The notes beneath the pieces were generated by a model. That model worked only from the letters and a program-made list of their open reading frames with translations. It was not told where the DNA came from and searched no databases. DNA of 64,000 nucleotides from Sulfitobacter geojensis (GTDB lineage Bacteria > Pseudomonadota > Alphaproteobacteria > Rhodobacterales > Rhodobacteraceae): assembly GCF_000622325.1 (NCBI RefSeq), contig NZ_JASE01000005.1, forward strand, positions 62,001-126,000, read 5' to 3'. Position numbers and translations under genes: made by a program. This document shows, piece after piece, positions 35,723 to 44,362 of the stretch (positions within the stretch are counted from its first letter, which is position 1; every line of letters begins with the position of its first letter).

Positions 35723-35740
35723 GCTTAAGGAGAACGCAAG

Positions 35741-36151
35741 ATGGATCCTCTCAGCAGTATCGGAACAACCGCCGCCAGCGGCATGCGCGCCCAGGCAGAC
35801 CGGTTGCGCGTGGTGTCCGAAAACGTGGCCAACGCCAGTTCGACCGCGCAACAACCGGGGGGCGATCCCTATCAGCGCAAAACCATGTCGTTTGAGTCCT
35901 CCACCGACAGTCGCACAGGTGCCGCGATTGTCGAATCCGGCGACATTGGACGGGATGAAAGCGCCTTCGAGCTGCGTTTTGACCCCTCCCATCCGGCAGC
36001 AGACGAAAACGGATACATCAAGCTTCCAAACGTTAACCCGTTGATTGAAATGAGCAACATGCGCGAAGCCTCCCGTAGTTACGAGGCGAACCTGTCGATG
36101 ATGGAAAATGCCCGCGACATGCGCAGCCAGCTTGTCGATATGTTGAAGTAA
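35741..36151 (+). CDS. flgC: Proximal rod protein FlgC
   Basis: The 136-residue protein has an AAGGAGAA ribosome site, the N-terminal SGMRAQADRLRVVSENVANA, the GYIKLPNVNPLIEMSNMREA motif characteristic of FlgC and a C-terminal helix with EANLSMMENARDM. It is placed between flgB and fliE as usual. Confidence 0.96.
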   Translation: MDPLSSIGTTAASGMRAQADRLRVVSENVANASSTAQQPGGDPYQRKTMSFESSTDSRTGAAIVESGDIGRDESAFELRFDPSHPAADENGYIKLPNVNPLIEMSNMREASRSYEANLSMMENARDMRSQLVDMLK

Positions 36152-36161
36152 GGGATAACAG

Positions 36162-36476
36162 ATGTCAGATTTCGCGGCCATCCGGTCCTCCTATGTCCAA
36201 GCGGCCTATTCCAAGGCAGCAGAAACCAAACCGAAACCGGCTGATGCAAATCCGGCCACGGCTGATTTTTCCACAATGGTTTCGAATGCCGCAGCGCAAG
36301 CGGTAGAGACCGTGCGCACCGGCGACCAGATGGCCATTGCCGGCCTGAACGGTCAGGCTGGTTTGCAGCAGGTGGTCGAAGCAACGATGGCCATGGAAAG
36401 TACTGTTCAGGTTTCCGTGGCACTGCGTGACAAGCTGGTCGAAGCCTATCAAGACATCATGCGCATGCCGATCTGA
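36162..36476 (+). CDS. fliE: Rod-MS ring junction protein FliE
   Basis: The 104-residue protein ends with the FliE domain: GLNGQAGLQQVVEATMAMES and VALRDKLVEAYQDIMRMPI. FliE joins the MS ring to the rod. An AAGGGA site precedes the ATG. It starts 10 bp after flgC. Confidence 0.94.
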   Translation: MSDFAAIRSSYVQAAYSKAAETKPKPADANPATADFSTMVSNAAAQAVETVRTGDQMAIAGLNGQAGLQQVVEATMAMESTVQVSVALRDKLVEAYQDIMRMPI

Positions 36477-36510
36477 CGACCTCCCGTCGCATAAACACAA
36501 GGGCCAGTCC

Positions 36511-36780
36511 GTGGAACCTGTCGCAGCTTACGAAATCATCCGCCAGACGCTTACTGCAACGTTATTGTCGTCCGCCCCTGTCTTGGCGGTTGCGCTTATC
36601 GTCGGTCTGGTGATCGCGTTCTTTCAGGCGCTGACGCAGATTCAGGAAATGACCCTTACCTTCGTGCCAAAGATCGCTGCTATCTTTGTGACCATCGCAC
36701 TATCCTTGCCGTTCGTTTTCGGCACGCTAACACAACTGACGGACCGCGTTTTCGATCTTATCGTAAATGGTGGCGTGTAA
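36511..36780 (+). CDS. fliQ: Export gate protein FliQ
   Basis: GTG 36511 with AAGGGCC upstream gives 89 residues, the family length; the frame extends upstream but without support. Two transmembrane helices are visible (about residues 17-38 and 52-72), with FFQALTQIQEMTLTFVPKI between them. FliQ is part of the inner-membrane export gate with FliP and FliR. Confidence 0.95.
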   Translation: MEPVAAYEIIRQTLTATLLSSAPVLAVALIVGLVIAFFQALTQIQEMTLTFVPKIAAIFVTIALSLPFVFGTLTQLTDRVFDLIVNGGV

Positions 36781-37570
36781 GGTGCGGCGGACACGCGCAA
36801 CATATGTGGTTATCGCCTTCGCCCTCACGGCGGGCGCGGCGCAGGCCGAGGGATCCGGCGGCTGGCTCGGATTTTACCGTCCGTCTGTCACGCAAGCGCC
36901 CGCCGCTGCCGCGCCGGTGAATGCCAGCGTCTGCATGACCGAGATTCTGCAAGCACAGGCCCGATATAACATTCCCGACAACCTGCTGCTGGCCATTGGC
37001 ATTCAGGAAGCAGGCCGGCGCGTGGATGGAAAGATCGCCATTTGGCCATGGACTGCGAACGCCCGCGGCAAAGGCGTCTTTTTCGACTCCAAGCAAGATT
37101 TGGAAGCATGGGTGCGCCAAACCCAAGCGTCGGGGACGCGTTCGGTTGATGTCGGCTGTATGCAAATCAACCAGAAATGGCATGCCCGCCAGTTCGCCTC
37201 CCTTGAGGAAGCGACAGATCCCAAATCGAACGTCGATTATGCGGCGCGTTTTTTGTTGAGCCTTTACCGCGAAACCCGCGACTGGTGGCAGGCGGCTGGC
37301 CGCTATCATTCGTCCACCGAAAGCTACAAATCTGTTTACCTGCGCAAGCTTGGCAAAAACCAGAAACTCGCGAACAGGCACCAGGTCCATTTTGCAAAAC
37401 AAAACGCCCCCACCCAAGCAACAGCCGTAACGGCCGCGCCGTGGTATGCGCCGGCCGTCAATTGGACCTCTGATATGACAGGGTCGCAGGGCGTTTCGCG
37501 CAATGTCATGTCGATCTATTCAGCCTCGCCCTTACAGGCCGTGTTGCCCGACTATGAACAGGCCGATTGA
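36767..37570 (+). CDS. Flagellar-cluster lytic transglycosylase (SltF-like)
   Basis: The 267-residue protein has a signal peptide (cleaved near GAAQAEG) and an SLT domain with catalytic glutamate in LLAIGIQEAGRR, followed by IAIWPWTANARGKG, SVDVGCMQINQKWH and AGRYHSSTE. Muramidases of this subtype open peptidoglycan for rod passage. Rhodobacter sphaeroides uses SltF for this because its FlgJ lacks a muramidase domain, as here. The start overlaps fliQ by 14 bp if ATG 36767 is used; GTG 36782 is an alternative. Confidence 0.85.
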   Translation: MVACKVRRTRATYVVIAFALTAGAAQAEGSGGWLGFYRPSVTQAPAAAAPVNASVCMTEILQAQARYNIPDNLLLAIGIQEAGRRVDGKIAIWPWTANARGKGVFFDSKQDLEAWVRQTQASGTRSVDVGCMQINQKWHARQFASLEEATDPKSNVDYAARFLLSLYRETRDWWQAAGRYHSSTESYKSVYLRKLGKNQKLANRHQVHFAKQNAPTQATAVTAAPWYAPAVNWTSDMTGSQGVSRNVMSIYSASPLQAVLPDYEQAD

Positions 37571-37571
37571 G

Positions 37572-39674
37572 ATGGCTGTGAACGACACCAACACAGGCGG
37601 GTTTCAACTAAGCGGCCTGTTGAAGTTAGGGCATAACAACCGCGACATCGGGTTTGCCATTGGCGTTGTGCTTATTCTGGGCATGCTATTTGTCCCCCTG
37701 CCCCCGTTCTTTCTGGATCTGGGTCTGGCGATATCCTTGTCGCTTTCTGTCTTGATCCTCATGGTGGCGCTGTGGATCGGTACGCCGCTTGAATTCAACT
37801 CTTTCCCGACGCTTTTGCTCGTGGTGACCATGCTGCGGCTGGCGTTGAACGTGTCATCGACACGGCTGATCCTGAGCGAAGGGCACAATGGGCCCGGGGC
37901 CGCCGGGAATGTGATCGAAGGGTTTGCGCGGTTCATTGTCGGTGGTGATTTTGTCATCGGGATCATTGTGTTCACCATCCTTGTGATCATCAACTTTATC
38001 GTCATCACCAAGGGGTCGACCCGCATCGCCGAAGTCGCTGCACGGTTTTCGCTTGATGCGATGCCCGGCAAACAGATGGCGATTGACGCCGATCTGGCGG
38101 CAGGTGCCATCACGGAACAAGACGCCAAGCTGCGCCGTAAAACCGTCGAGGAAGAAAGCTCGTTCTTCGGCGCGATGGACGGTGCCTCCAAGTTCGTGCG
38201 CGGGGATGCGGTTGCGGGTCTGATCATCACGCTGATCAATGTGTTCGGCGGCATTCTGATCGGCATGATGAGCCACGATCTGAGCGTCGGCCAAGCGATG
38301 AGCAATTACACCGTCCTGACCATCGGCGATGGTCTGGTCACCCAAATTCCTGCGCTGATCGTCTCACTTGCCGCGGGTCTTCTGGTCACCAAAAGCGGTA
38401 CACATGGTGCTGCGAACGTGGCGGTTCTGGGCCAACTCAGCAACTTTCCCAAAGCGCTTTATATGGCGGCGGTCCTGACATTCTGCATTGGCTGGCTGCC
38501 CGGTTTCCCGCTGTTCATCTTTCTGCCCATGTCTGTTGGACTGGCCGCTTTCGGATATAGCATGCAAGGACAGGCGGCCGAGAATGAGGCAAAGGCAAAA
38601 CAGGTCGAAAAAGACAGCGAGGCCGCGCAAGCGCCGCAGGAAGACAGCATGTCAGAGATGTTGCGCGTCGATGATGTGCGCCTTGACCTTGGAACGGCAC
38701 TGGTGCCGATGATCACATCAAACAACGCCGCCCTACCCGGCAAGGTCAAAAGCCTGCGGTCGTTGTTTATCAAGGATTTCGGTTTCGTCCTACCCATGGT
38801 GCGCATCAAGGACGATACCGATCTGCCACAGATGACCTATTCGATCTCCCTGCAAGGCGTCGAGGCCGCACGCGGCGAGGTGGACCCGAACATGATGATG
38901 GTCATCAACCCCACCGGCGAAGAAATCGACCTGCCCGGCAAACGCACCCGTGAACCAACGTTCGGATTGGAAGCGATTTGGGTGGATGAGGCCCGCGCAT
39001 CGGAAGCCGAGTTGCAAGGCCTGACCGTTGTGGACCCAGAAAGCGTGATCACCACCCACCTGACCGAGGTGATCAAGGAACACATGCCCGAAATCCTGAC
39101 CTATGCGGCCACGCAGGAACTGATTGAAGGGCAGGAAAAAGATTATCAAAAACTGTTGGCGGACAGCTCCAACAACAACCCTGCGGTGACATTGCAACAT
39201 GTGTTGCAAGCGCTGTTGGCCGAACGGGTTTCCATTCGCAACCTTCCAAAGATCATCGAAGCCGTGGCCGAAGCAACCGCCAACACCAAGAACATACGCA
39301 CCGTTATCGAACACGCACGGGGCAAGCTGGCGAAGCAGATTTGTCACGCGCTTGTCGATGCGCAGGGCTATGTGCCTGTGATCAATCTGGGCGGTTCTTG
39401 GGAAAGCGAATTGATCAATGCCATCTCAACCACCAACGGCGAAGAAACCTTTTTGATGTCACCCACACGGGTACAGGAATTTGTTCTTGAGATGCGCAAG
39501 GAAATCCAGAAATTTTCTTCCGCTGACGAATGGCCAGCCATTCTGGTCACGCCGCGCGCGCGCCCTTATGTGCGCTCGATTCTGGAACGTGTCAGCCCGA
39601 TGACCCAAGTGATTTCCCACAACGAAGTCCACCGCAAAGCGTCGTTGCGCACGGTTGGTACAGTCGGGCAATGA
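37572..39674 (+). CDS. flhA: Flagellar export apparatus protein FlhA
   Basis: ATG 37572 gives 700 residues; earlier in-frame starts overlap the preceding gene. The N-terminal half has about eight helices and the FHIPEP signature region: NSFPTLLLVVTMLRLALNVS, then TKGSTRIAEVAARFSLDAMP and GKQMAIDADLAAGAI. The cytosolic half follows, with a C-terminal LVTPRARPYVRSILERV. FlhA is the main export-gate channel and docking platform. Confidence 0.97.
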   Translation: MAVNDTNTGGFQLSGLLKLGHNNRDIGFAIGVVLILGMLFVPLPPFFLDLGLAISLSLSVLILMVALWIGTPLEFNSFPTLLLVVTMLRLALNVSSTRLILSEGHNGPGAAGNVIEGFARFIVGGDFVIGIIVFTILVIINFIVITKGSTRIAEVAARFSLDAMPGKQMAIDADLAAGAITEQDAKLRRKTVEEESSFFGAMDGASKFVRGDAVAGLIITLINVFGGILIGMMSHDLSVGQAMSNYTVLTIGDGLVTQIPALIVSLAAGLLVTKSGTHGAANVAVLGQLSNFPKALYMAAVLTFCIGWLPGFPLFIFLPMSVGLAAFGYSMQGQAAENEAKAKQVEKDSEAAQAPQEDSMSEMLRVDDVRLDLGTALVPMITSNNAALPGKVKSLRSLFIKDFGFVLPMVRIKDDTDLPQMTYSISLQGVEAARGEVDPNMMMVINPTGEEIDLPGKRTREPTFGLEAIWVDEARASEAELQGLTVVDPESVITTHLTEVIKEHMPEILTYAATQELIEGQEKDYQKLLADSSNNNPAVTLQHVLQALLAERVSIRNLPKIIEAVAEATANTKNIRTVIEHARGKLAKQICHALVDAQGYVPVINLGGSWESELINAISTTNGEETFLMSPTRVQEFVLEMRKEIQKFSSADEWPAILVTPRARPYVRSILERVSPMTQVISHNEVHRKASLRTVGTVGQ

Positions 39675-39677
39675 CCG

Positions 39678-40433
39678 ATGCCCCTTGATACCTTCATCAG
39701 CTCGCTGTTCTTTTCCTACCTCGTTGTGTTTGCCCGTCTCGGATCCGCGTTGATTTTTATGCCCGCCTTTGGCGAGGTGCAGATTCCTGTCCGTGCGCGC
39801 CTGTCTTTTGCCGTGGTACTCTGTGCCGCGCTTTTGCCAATGACGCCTGTGCAGGCTGTGATGCCCACCGCCCCCGTTGCTGTTCTGCTTTTGCTAGCTG
39901 TCGAAATCACCATCGGTTTGTGGATCGGGCTGAGCGCCCGCATCATTCTGTCCGCGCTGCAATTTGCGGGGTTTCAGGCGGGGCAGGTTTCCGGTTTGGC
40001 CAATGCTTTCGGGCCGTCCTTCGGATCGTTCGAGGGCGCAACGATGGTGGCAACCTTGATGCTGATCTCGGCTGTTGCCATGATCTTTGTCACCGACACG
40101 CACCACATCATTTTGCGCGCTTTGCTGTCCAGCTATGTGATTTTCCCACCCGGTCAGATTATGATCATTGATATGACCGACCAGATTCTCAGGGCCGCGG
40201 GCCAAAGCCTGTATATCGGAACCGCCATCGCCGCCCCGTTCTTTATCATGGGGGTGGTATTGAACCTTGGCATGGGTCTGGCCAACCGCGTGATGCCACA
40301 GCTTCCGGTGTTTTTTGTCGCAGCACCCTTGTTGATCGGCGCGGGCCTGTTGATCCTTGCGGTCTCCATGCCGACAATTCTTGATTTCTACATATCGGAG
40401 TTCCGCGCGTGGCTCGGCGGGTTTAAGTTCTGA
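39678..40433 (+). CDS. fliR: Export gate protein FliR
   Basis: The 251-residue membrane protein has about six helices. It shows FARLGSALIFMPAFGEVQIP near the start, then LQFAGFQAGQVSGLANAFGP and FFIMGVVLNLGMGLANRVMP. It starts 3 bp after flhA and ends 2 bp before flhB. Confidence 0.96.
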   Translation: MPLDTFISSLFFSYLVVFARLGSALIFMPAFGEVQIPVRARLSFAVVLCAALLPMTPVQAVMPTAPVAVLLLLAVEITIGLWIGLSARIILSALQFAGFQAGQVSGLANAFGPSFGSFEGATMVATLMLISAVAMIFVTDTHHIILRALLSSYVIFPPGQIMIIDMTDQILRAAGQSLYIGTAIAAPFFIMGVVLNLGMGLANRVMPQLPVFFVAAPLLIGAGLLILAVSMPTILDFYISEFRAWLGGFKF

Positions 40434-40435
40434 GC

Positions 40436-41563
40436 ATGGCAGAGAACAACGACAGCACAGAAAAGACCCTAGAACCCACCGAAAAGAAGCTTCAGGACGC
40501 CCGCAAGAAAGGCGATGTGCCTTCCTCGAAAGAGACCGGGAACATGGTCGTGGTTCTGGCGCTGTTGGGTATCATTGCGTTTGTGTTGCCAGTCCAGACA
40601 CCCAAGGTGATGGATGCCTTGTTTGCGTTGATCGAACAATCCACCACTTTGACGGTGGATACAGGAACAACCGGCGTCACCCGTCTGGGTGAAATCATGA
40701 GCGACTTTTCTCTGAGTATCGTCATCGCCATTGCACCGATGTTCGCCGTCTTGCTCGCAGGGGCCGCCATAGGTGCGGCCATTCAGGGCGAGACCGTGAT
40801 CTCCTTTGAACGCATCCGCCCCAAGCTATCAAAGCTTTCCCCCGCGCAGGGGCTCAAACGCCTGTTTTCGGCCAACTCGCTGGTGGAGTTTGTCAAAAGC
40901 ATCGTCAAGGTATTTGCCGTGGGCGGGTTTGCAATCTGGGTCACACTTGAAGCGGTGCAACGGGTCTGGATGATGTCCGGATTCTTACCCGAATACCTGC
41001 CCGGATACCTTGTTGCGGCCTCACAGAAACTGCTGCTGGCCGCCGCATTATTTCTGGTGCCTGTCGCGATTGCCGACATCCTGTGGCGCCGTTTCGACTG
41101 GCGCAAAAAGCAACGCATGAGCCAGAAAGACCTGCGTGACGAGATGAAGGAAAGCGAAGGATCCCCCGAGATTCGCAATCAGCGGGCACGCCGTCGGCGT
41201 GAGCTGTCGCGTCAGCGGACCCTAGCTGTAGTGCCGATTGCCAATGTGATCCTGACCAACCCCACGCATTATTCCGTGGCGCTGAAATATGATCCCGACA
41301 CCGACATGGCACCCGTGTGTATCGCGAAAGGCGCTGATCTAGTCGCCCTGCGTATCCGCGAAGTTGCGTTTGAACACGACATTCCGATTGTGGAAAACAA
41401 ACCACTTGCCCGACTGCTTTTTGACACGGTCGAGATTGATCAGGCGGTGCCCGTCGAACATTGGGAAATCGTGGCCGAGATCATCAGCTTTGTCTTTGCG
41501 CTGAAGGAAAACAAACCCCATGTCGCACCGGAAGGATCGGTTTTACGGACCCGTCCGGTTTAG
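40436..41563 (+). CDS. flhB: Export switch protein FlhB
   Basis: The 375-residue protein has the N-terminal TEKTLEPTEKKLQDARKKGD, four membrane helices and a cytosolic tail. The tail carries the autocleavage site NPTH in NVILTNPTHYSVALKYD, then KGADLVALRIREVAFEHDIP and NKPLARLLFDTVEID. It sets export specificity with FliK. It is the last gene of the flgB run and converges on motE with a 2-bp gap. Confidence 0.97.
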   Translation: MAENNDSTEKTLEPTEKKLQDARKKGDVPSSKETGNMVVVLALLGIIAFVLPVQTPKVMDALFALIEQSTTLTVDTGTTGVTRLGEIMSDFSLSIVIAIAPMFAVLLAGAAIGAAIQGETVISFERIRPKLSKLSPAQGLKRLFSANSLVEFVKSIVKVFAVGGFAIWVTLEAVQRVWMMSGFLPEYLPGYLVAASQKLLLAAALFLVPVAIADILWRRFDWRKKQRMSQKDLRDEMKESEGSPEIRNQRARRRRELSRQRTLAVVPIANVILTNPTHYSVALKYDPDTDMAPVCIAKGADLVALRIREVAFEHDIPIVENKPLARLLFDTVEIDQAVPVEHWEIVAEIISFVFALKENKPHVAPEGSVLRTRPV

Positions 41564-41565
41564 GT

Positions 41566-42219
41566 TTAGTTCAGCTTGATACCTGTCAGGTCCTGATCTC
41601 CGGGCAGTTGCGACCGTTCCAGAATAATCTTGGACACAGCCCGCGCCCGAACAGGCGATACCTTGGCCATAATCGGCGCGGCAATACGCGGATTCATCGT
41701 GCCAAGGATCATGATGGTTGTCTCGATGTCCAGATCGTCAATGATCCGTGCGGCATCAGCAGGTTTCATGTTTTTGTAGAACGCAATCAACCGCTCCAGA
41801 TCATCGGTCTGTGACGCTTCGACCTGCGCCAGTAGCGTTTCGATAGAGGTCTTCAACTCTGTCAGCGATGCGCGTTCAACCCGCAACCGCTCCTCGGCCA
41901 AAGCAATTTCAGCCTGCCGTTTATCGATCTCTGCCTTTTGCAACGCGACCAATTCACGTTCCCGCGTCAACGAACGTAAAATCGCCTCGGGCGTATCAAG
42001 GTTTCCTGTCGGCTCGATAAGTCCTTCAACCAAGGGCGGTGAATCCGTTGCCGACTCCGCCGGGGCCTCGGTCTTGCCTGCGGCTGTGACAACACCGATA
42101 TCCCTAACCGGTGCCACGTCTTTCAATGACGGGAGTTCAGGAAAGGACATCGCGGCCTTGGCAAACAACATGACGCCCAAACCGCCAAGGATCATCTTAC
42201 CGCTCAACAGGTTTCGCAT
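41566..42219 (-). CDS. MotE-like flagellar protein (MgtE-N-like domain)
   Basis: The 217-residue protein has an N-terminal membrane anchor or signal (residues 6-25), a long coiled coil (about 85-140, ERELVALQKAEIDKRQAEIA) and an MgtE N-terminal-like domain (about 150-205, MKPADAARIIDDLDIETTIM, then MNPRIAAPIMAKVSPVRARA). This pattern matches alphaproteobacterial MotE, a periplasmic chaperone for MotC in rhizobia. It is the last gene of the fliL-fliM-DUF6468-motE run. Confidence 0.8.
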   Translation of the reverse strand: MRNLLSGKMILGGLGVMLFAKAAMSFPELPSLKDVAPVRDIGVVTAAGKTEAPAESATDSPPLVEGLIEPTGNLDTPEAILRSLTRERELVALQKAEIDKRQAEIALAEERLRVERASLTELKTSIETLLAQVEASQTDDLERLIAFYKNMKPADAARIIDDLDIETTIMILGTMNPRIAAPIMAKVSPVRARAVSKIILERSQLPGDQDLTGIKLN

Positions 42220-42222
42220 GAC

Positions 42223-42585
42223 TTATACCTTCGCAGTGCTTTGGGTGTCGAAAAACGCGCGCACCAGTTCTTTCTTGTCACGCATCACGCGCAGGCCGGG
42301 TGTTTCAACCGGGGCGGCACGGCGGCTGGAAAAGGCCGTTTGCTGCGCCAGCTCCGGCTCCATTTCGGGCTCTGCATGCTGAACCTGTTCTGCAACTTCG
42401 ATGTTATCGCGCATCTGGCTGACTGAATCCTGCGACTTATCTACCGCCGACGAAAACTCCTCGACCAAGGGTTCAAGGTCTTTCAGGATCGCCATCAACA
42501 TGCGCACCTTGCGCGACACGATATAGCCGTATGTGATGCTGCCGATGAGAAGCAGGATGATTACGCTGTCAATTATCATCGCCAT
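42223..42585 (-). CDS. DUF6468 flagellar membrane protein
   Basis: The 120-residue protein has one N-terminal membrane helix (residues 3-22, MIIDSVIILLLIGSITYGYI) and a charged helical tail with EEFSSAVDKSQDSVSQMRDN. It overlaps the fliM end by 17 bp and has an AGGAG site. This small protein is regularly found between fliM and motE in alphaproteobacteria and corresponds to DUF6468. Its biochemical role is not known to me. Confidence 0.75.
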   Translation of the reverse strand: MAMIIDSVIILLLIGSITYGYIVSRKVRMLMAILKDLEPLVEEFSSAVDKSQDSVSQMRDNIEVAEQVQHAEPEMEPELAQQTAFSSRRAAPVETPGLRVMRDKKELVRAFFDTQSTAKV

Positions 42586-43522
42586 CTGTTTCTAGCTCCT
42601 TTTTGAGTTTCAGTTCTTCGGTGATTTGAACGGCGACAAAGCCGTTGTTGCGTTTGCCAATGGACACTTTGAACATCGGCGTGTCGGCGCAGATCATGGT
42701 CGCGTCCTGACCTTCTTCGATGCCAAAGTTAATCGTATCGCCGGGTTTCCACGCCATGATCTGCTGAATCGGGATTGCCTCTTCAGCCAGCAGCACTTCC
42801 AACGTCATATGGGCGCGCTCTATCTGGCTGCCGATCATGTCATGCCAACTGCTTTGCCCGTCGCCGCGGTCCCCGAAATACACCTTGCCCAGATCAGGCC
42901 GGATTGGCTCAAGCGCGTCGTAAGGGATGATGACATCCACCGCACCCTGATGGCCGGCGATTGCAACGGAAACCTTGATGCGCGCGCATAGGCTATTGTG
43001 TTTCGCCACTGCCGCGGCTTCGGGGTCGGTTTCGACACGCTCCAGCTCCAGCGCAGAGCCGCTCACCACCGTCAACGCCCGCTGGAGCTCCGCCAGCACC
43101 GCTGCGGCCACCCGCTCACCAAACCCCAACTCGATTGCTGTGAAGCTTTCGACCCCGTCAACATCCAGATTTTTCGCACTGCCCCCCAGCATCAACTCAC
43201 TGGTCGCCAACAAGGTTACCTTGTCGATCGCAATAAGGATTTCACCATCGAACGGTTTGCCAATGCCAACCGCCATCAGAACGGGTGTTGGTACGTCTGC
43301 GGCGACCTGATCCATCGTGATGTAATCCAGCGACACCATGCTGGCTTCGCAACTGGTTCGGGTCAGGTCGGAAAATGCTTCGGCAAGGTTTTCGACCAGA
43401 CGCGCACCGATAATGTCGAGCATCGGCAGCCGGTCAAACGTAAAGTCGGATTGCCGGATGATCTCGTCAACCAGACTGACGTTCCCGTCCTCGACTTCGT
43501 TTTGTGAAAGTACCTCGTTCAC
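42569..43522 (-). CDS. fliM: Flagellar motor switch protein FliM
   Basis: GTG 43522 lies 7 bp after GAGGA; a GTG at 43528 is too close to that site. The 317-residue product has an N-terminal EVLSQNEVEDGNVS segment, where CheY binds in this family. It then has DFTFDRLPMLDIIGARLVEN, TSCEASMVSLDYI, and a C-terminal SpoA domain with EEAIPIQQIMAWKPGDTINF. FliM forms the C-ring with FliG and FliN. Confidence 0.95.
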   Translation of the reverse strand: MNEVLSQNEVEDGNVSLVDEIIRQSDFTFDRLPMLDIIGARLVENLAEAFSDLTRTSCEASMVSLDYITMDQVAADVPTPVLMAVGIGKPFDGEILIAIDKVTLLATSELMLGGSAKNLDVDGVESFTAIELGFGERVAAAVLAELQRALTVVSGSALELERVETDPEAAAVAKHNSLCARIKVSVAIAGHQGAVDVIIPYDALEPIRPDLGKVYFGDRGDGQSSWHDMIGSQIERAHMTLEVLLAEEAIPIQQIMAWKPGDTINFGIEEGQDATMICADTPMFKVSIGKRNNGFVAVQITEELKLKKELETDGDDN

Positions 43523-43532
43523 CCGCACATCC

Positions 43533-44231
43533 TCATTGAACTATCAGGTCTTTGATCAGGATTTCCTGAGGCAGGTCATTTCCCACCGCGGCCCGCGCCC
43601 GTTTCAACAGCTCTGCCTTGACGTACATGATCCCTCCCATGCCACGCAGATCTGCCTCCGACAGGCCGCGCAGATAGCTGTTAAAAAGATCGCGGATGAA
43701 CGGTTGACGCTCTTCCATAAGCGCACCCGCTTCTGCGTCCGGCCGGTAAGCGATAACAAGGTTGATCTTTAGAAACGCCGTGTCTGGCGTGCCTTGCGGG
43801 CTTACGCTTTGAATATTCGTCAGCATGTCACCAAGATCAAGAAGACCACTATCCACAGCCGCGCCTGAGTGCCCGTCGCCGTCGTCCTTAGGCTGCAGCG
43901 CCATCGCCTTTTCGGCATCGTGCCCATCCTTGGCCAGCGGATCCGTTAAATCCTCGCGCAACTTGGCACCACCCTTTTTCGCATCACCCCCATGCGCATC
44001 CGCCTGTTCGTCATGCGCATCCGCGGCTTCCGCATCCTTATACTCCGGCGCATATTCCTCGGCATCCTGAAGATAAGCCGCGCGCGCCAGAAAGAAGCCG
44101 CCCCCAAGCGAAACAAGACACATCAGAGCGGCCGCAAGCAGGGTTTTGCGTGACCCGCGCGACTTTTGCGCCTCCGCATCCTCTGCGCCGGCTTCTGGAG
44201 ACTTCTTTTTTGGGTCGGGCTTGGCAGCCAT
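43533..44231 (-). CDS. fliL: Flagellar basal body protein FliL
   Basis: The 232-residue protein has a charged cytoplasmic N-terminus, one membrane helix (about 30-50, LLAAALMCLVSLGGGFFLAR), an acidic histidine- and alanine-rich linker, and the FliL domain. In the domain, TAFLKINLVIAYRPDAEAGA, PFIRDLFNSYLRGLSEADLR and RARAAVGNDLPQEILIKDLI are clear. It precedes fliM by a few bases. The linker is longer than in most FliL. The promoter region is shared with the divergent fliF. Confidence 0.92.
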   Translation of the reverse strand: MAAKPDPKKKSPEAGAEDAEAQKSRGSRKTLLAAALMCLVSLGGGFFLARAAYLQDAEEYAPEYKDAEAADAHDEQADAHGGDAKKGGAKLREDLTDPLAKDGHDAEKAMALQPKDDGDGHSGAAVDSGLLDLGDMLTNIQSVSPQGTPDTAFLKINLVIAYRPDAEAGALMEERQPFIRDLFNSYLRGLSEADLRGMGGIMYVKAELLKRARAAVGNDLPQEILIKDLIVQ

Positions 44232-44251
44232 GATTTACCGTCTTTCCTTTC

Positions 44252-44259
44252 CAAGGATA
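44252..44259. promoter_or_regulatory. Single CAAGGATA half-site before fliL
   Basis: CAAGGATA (TATCCTTG on the fliL strand) is 21 bp before the fliL start. No second arm occurs at the 8-bp spacing. It is weak evidence alone, since the 8-mer also occurs by chance in coding DNA. Confidence 0.25.
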
Positions 44260-44299
44260 ATTGCCACTTTCCGCATGAAATACAAGTTTACTTTTGAAC

Positions 44300-44325
44300 T
44301 TAAACTTGCATTAACTCTGCTTTAA
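44300..44325. promoter_or_regulatory. Tandem CtrA boxes sharing a half-site between fliL and fliF
   Basis: TTAA occurs at 44300, 44311 and 44322, an exact 11-bp register. It forms two overlapping perfect TTAA-N7-TTAA boxes (spacers ACTTGCA and CTCTGCT). They lie 38-63 bp before the fliF start and about 70 bp before fliL. Confidence 0.8.
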
Positions 44326-44362
44326 TGATGTATAGTCAACACAACGTCCAGTGGAGTTTGCC

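Noticed and set aside
37604-38345. Open frames opposite flhA
   Set aside because: Shadow frames of a highly conserved export gene; their composition reflects the flhA codons.
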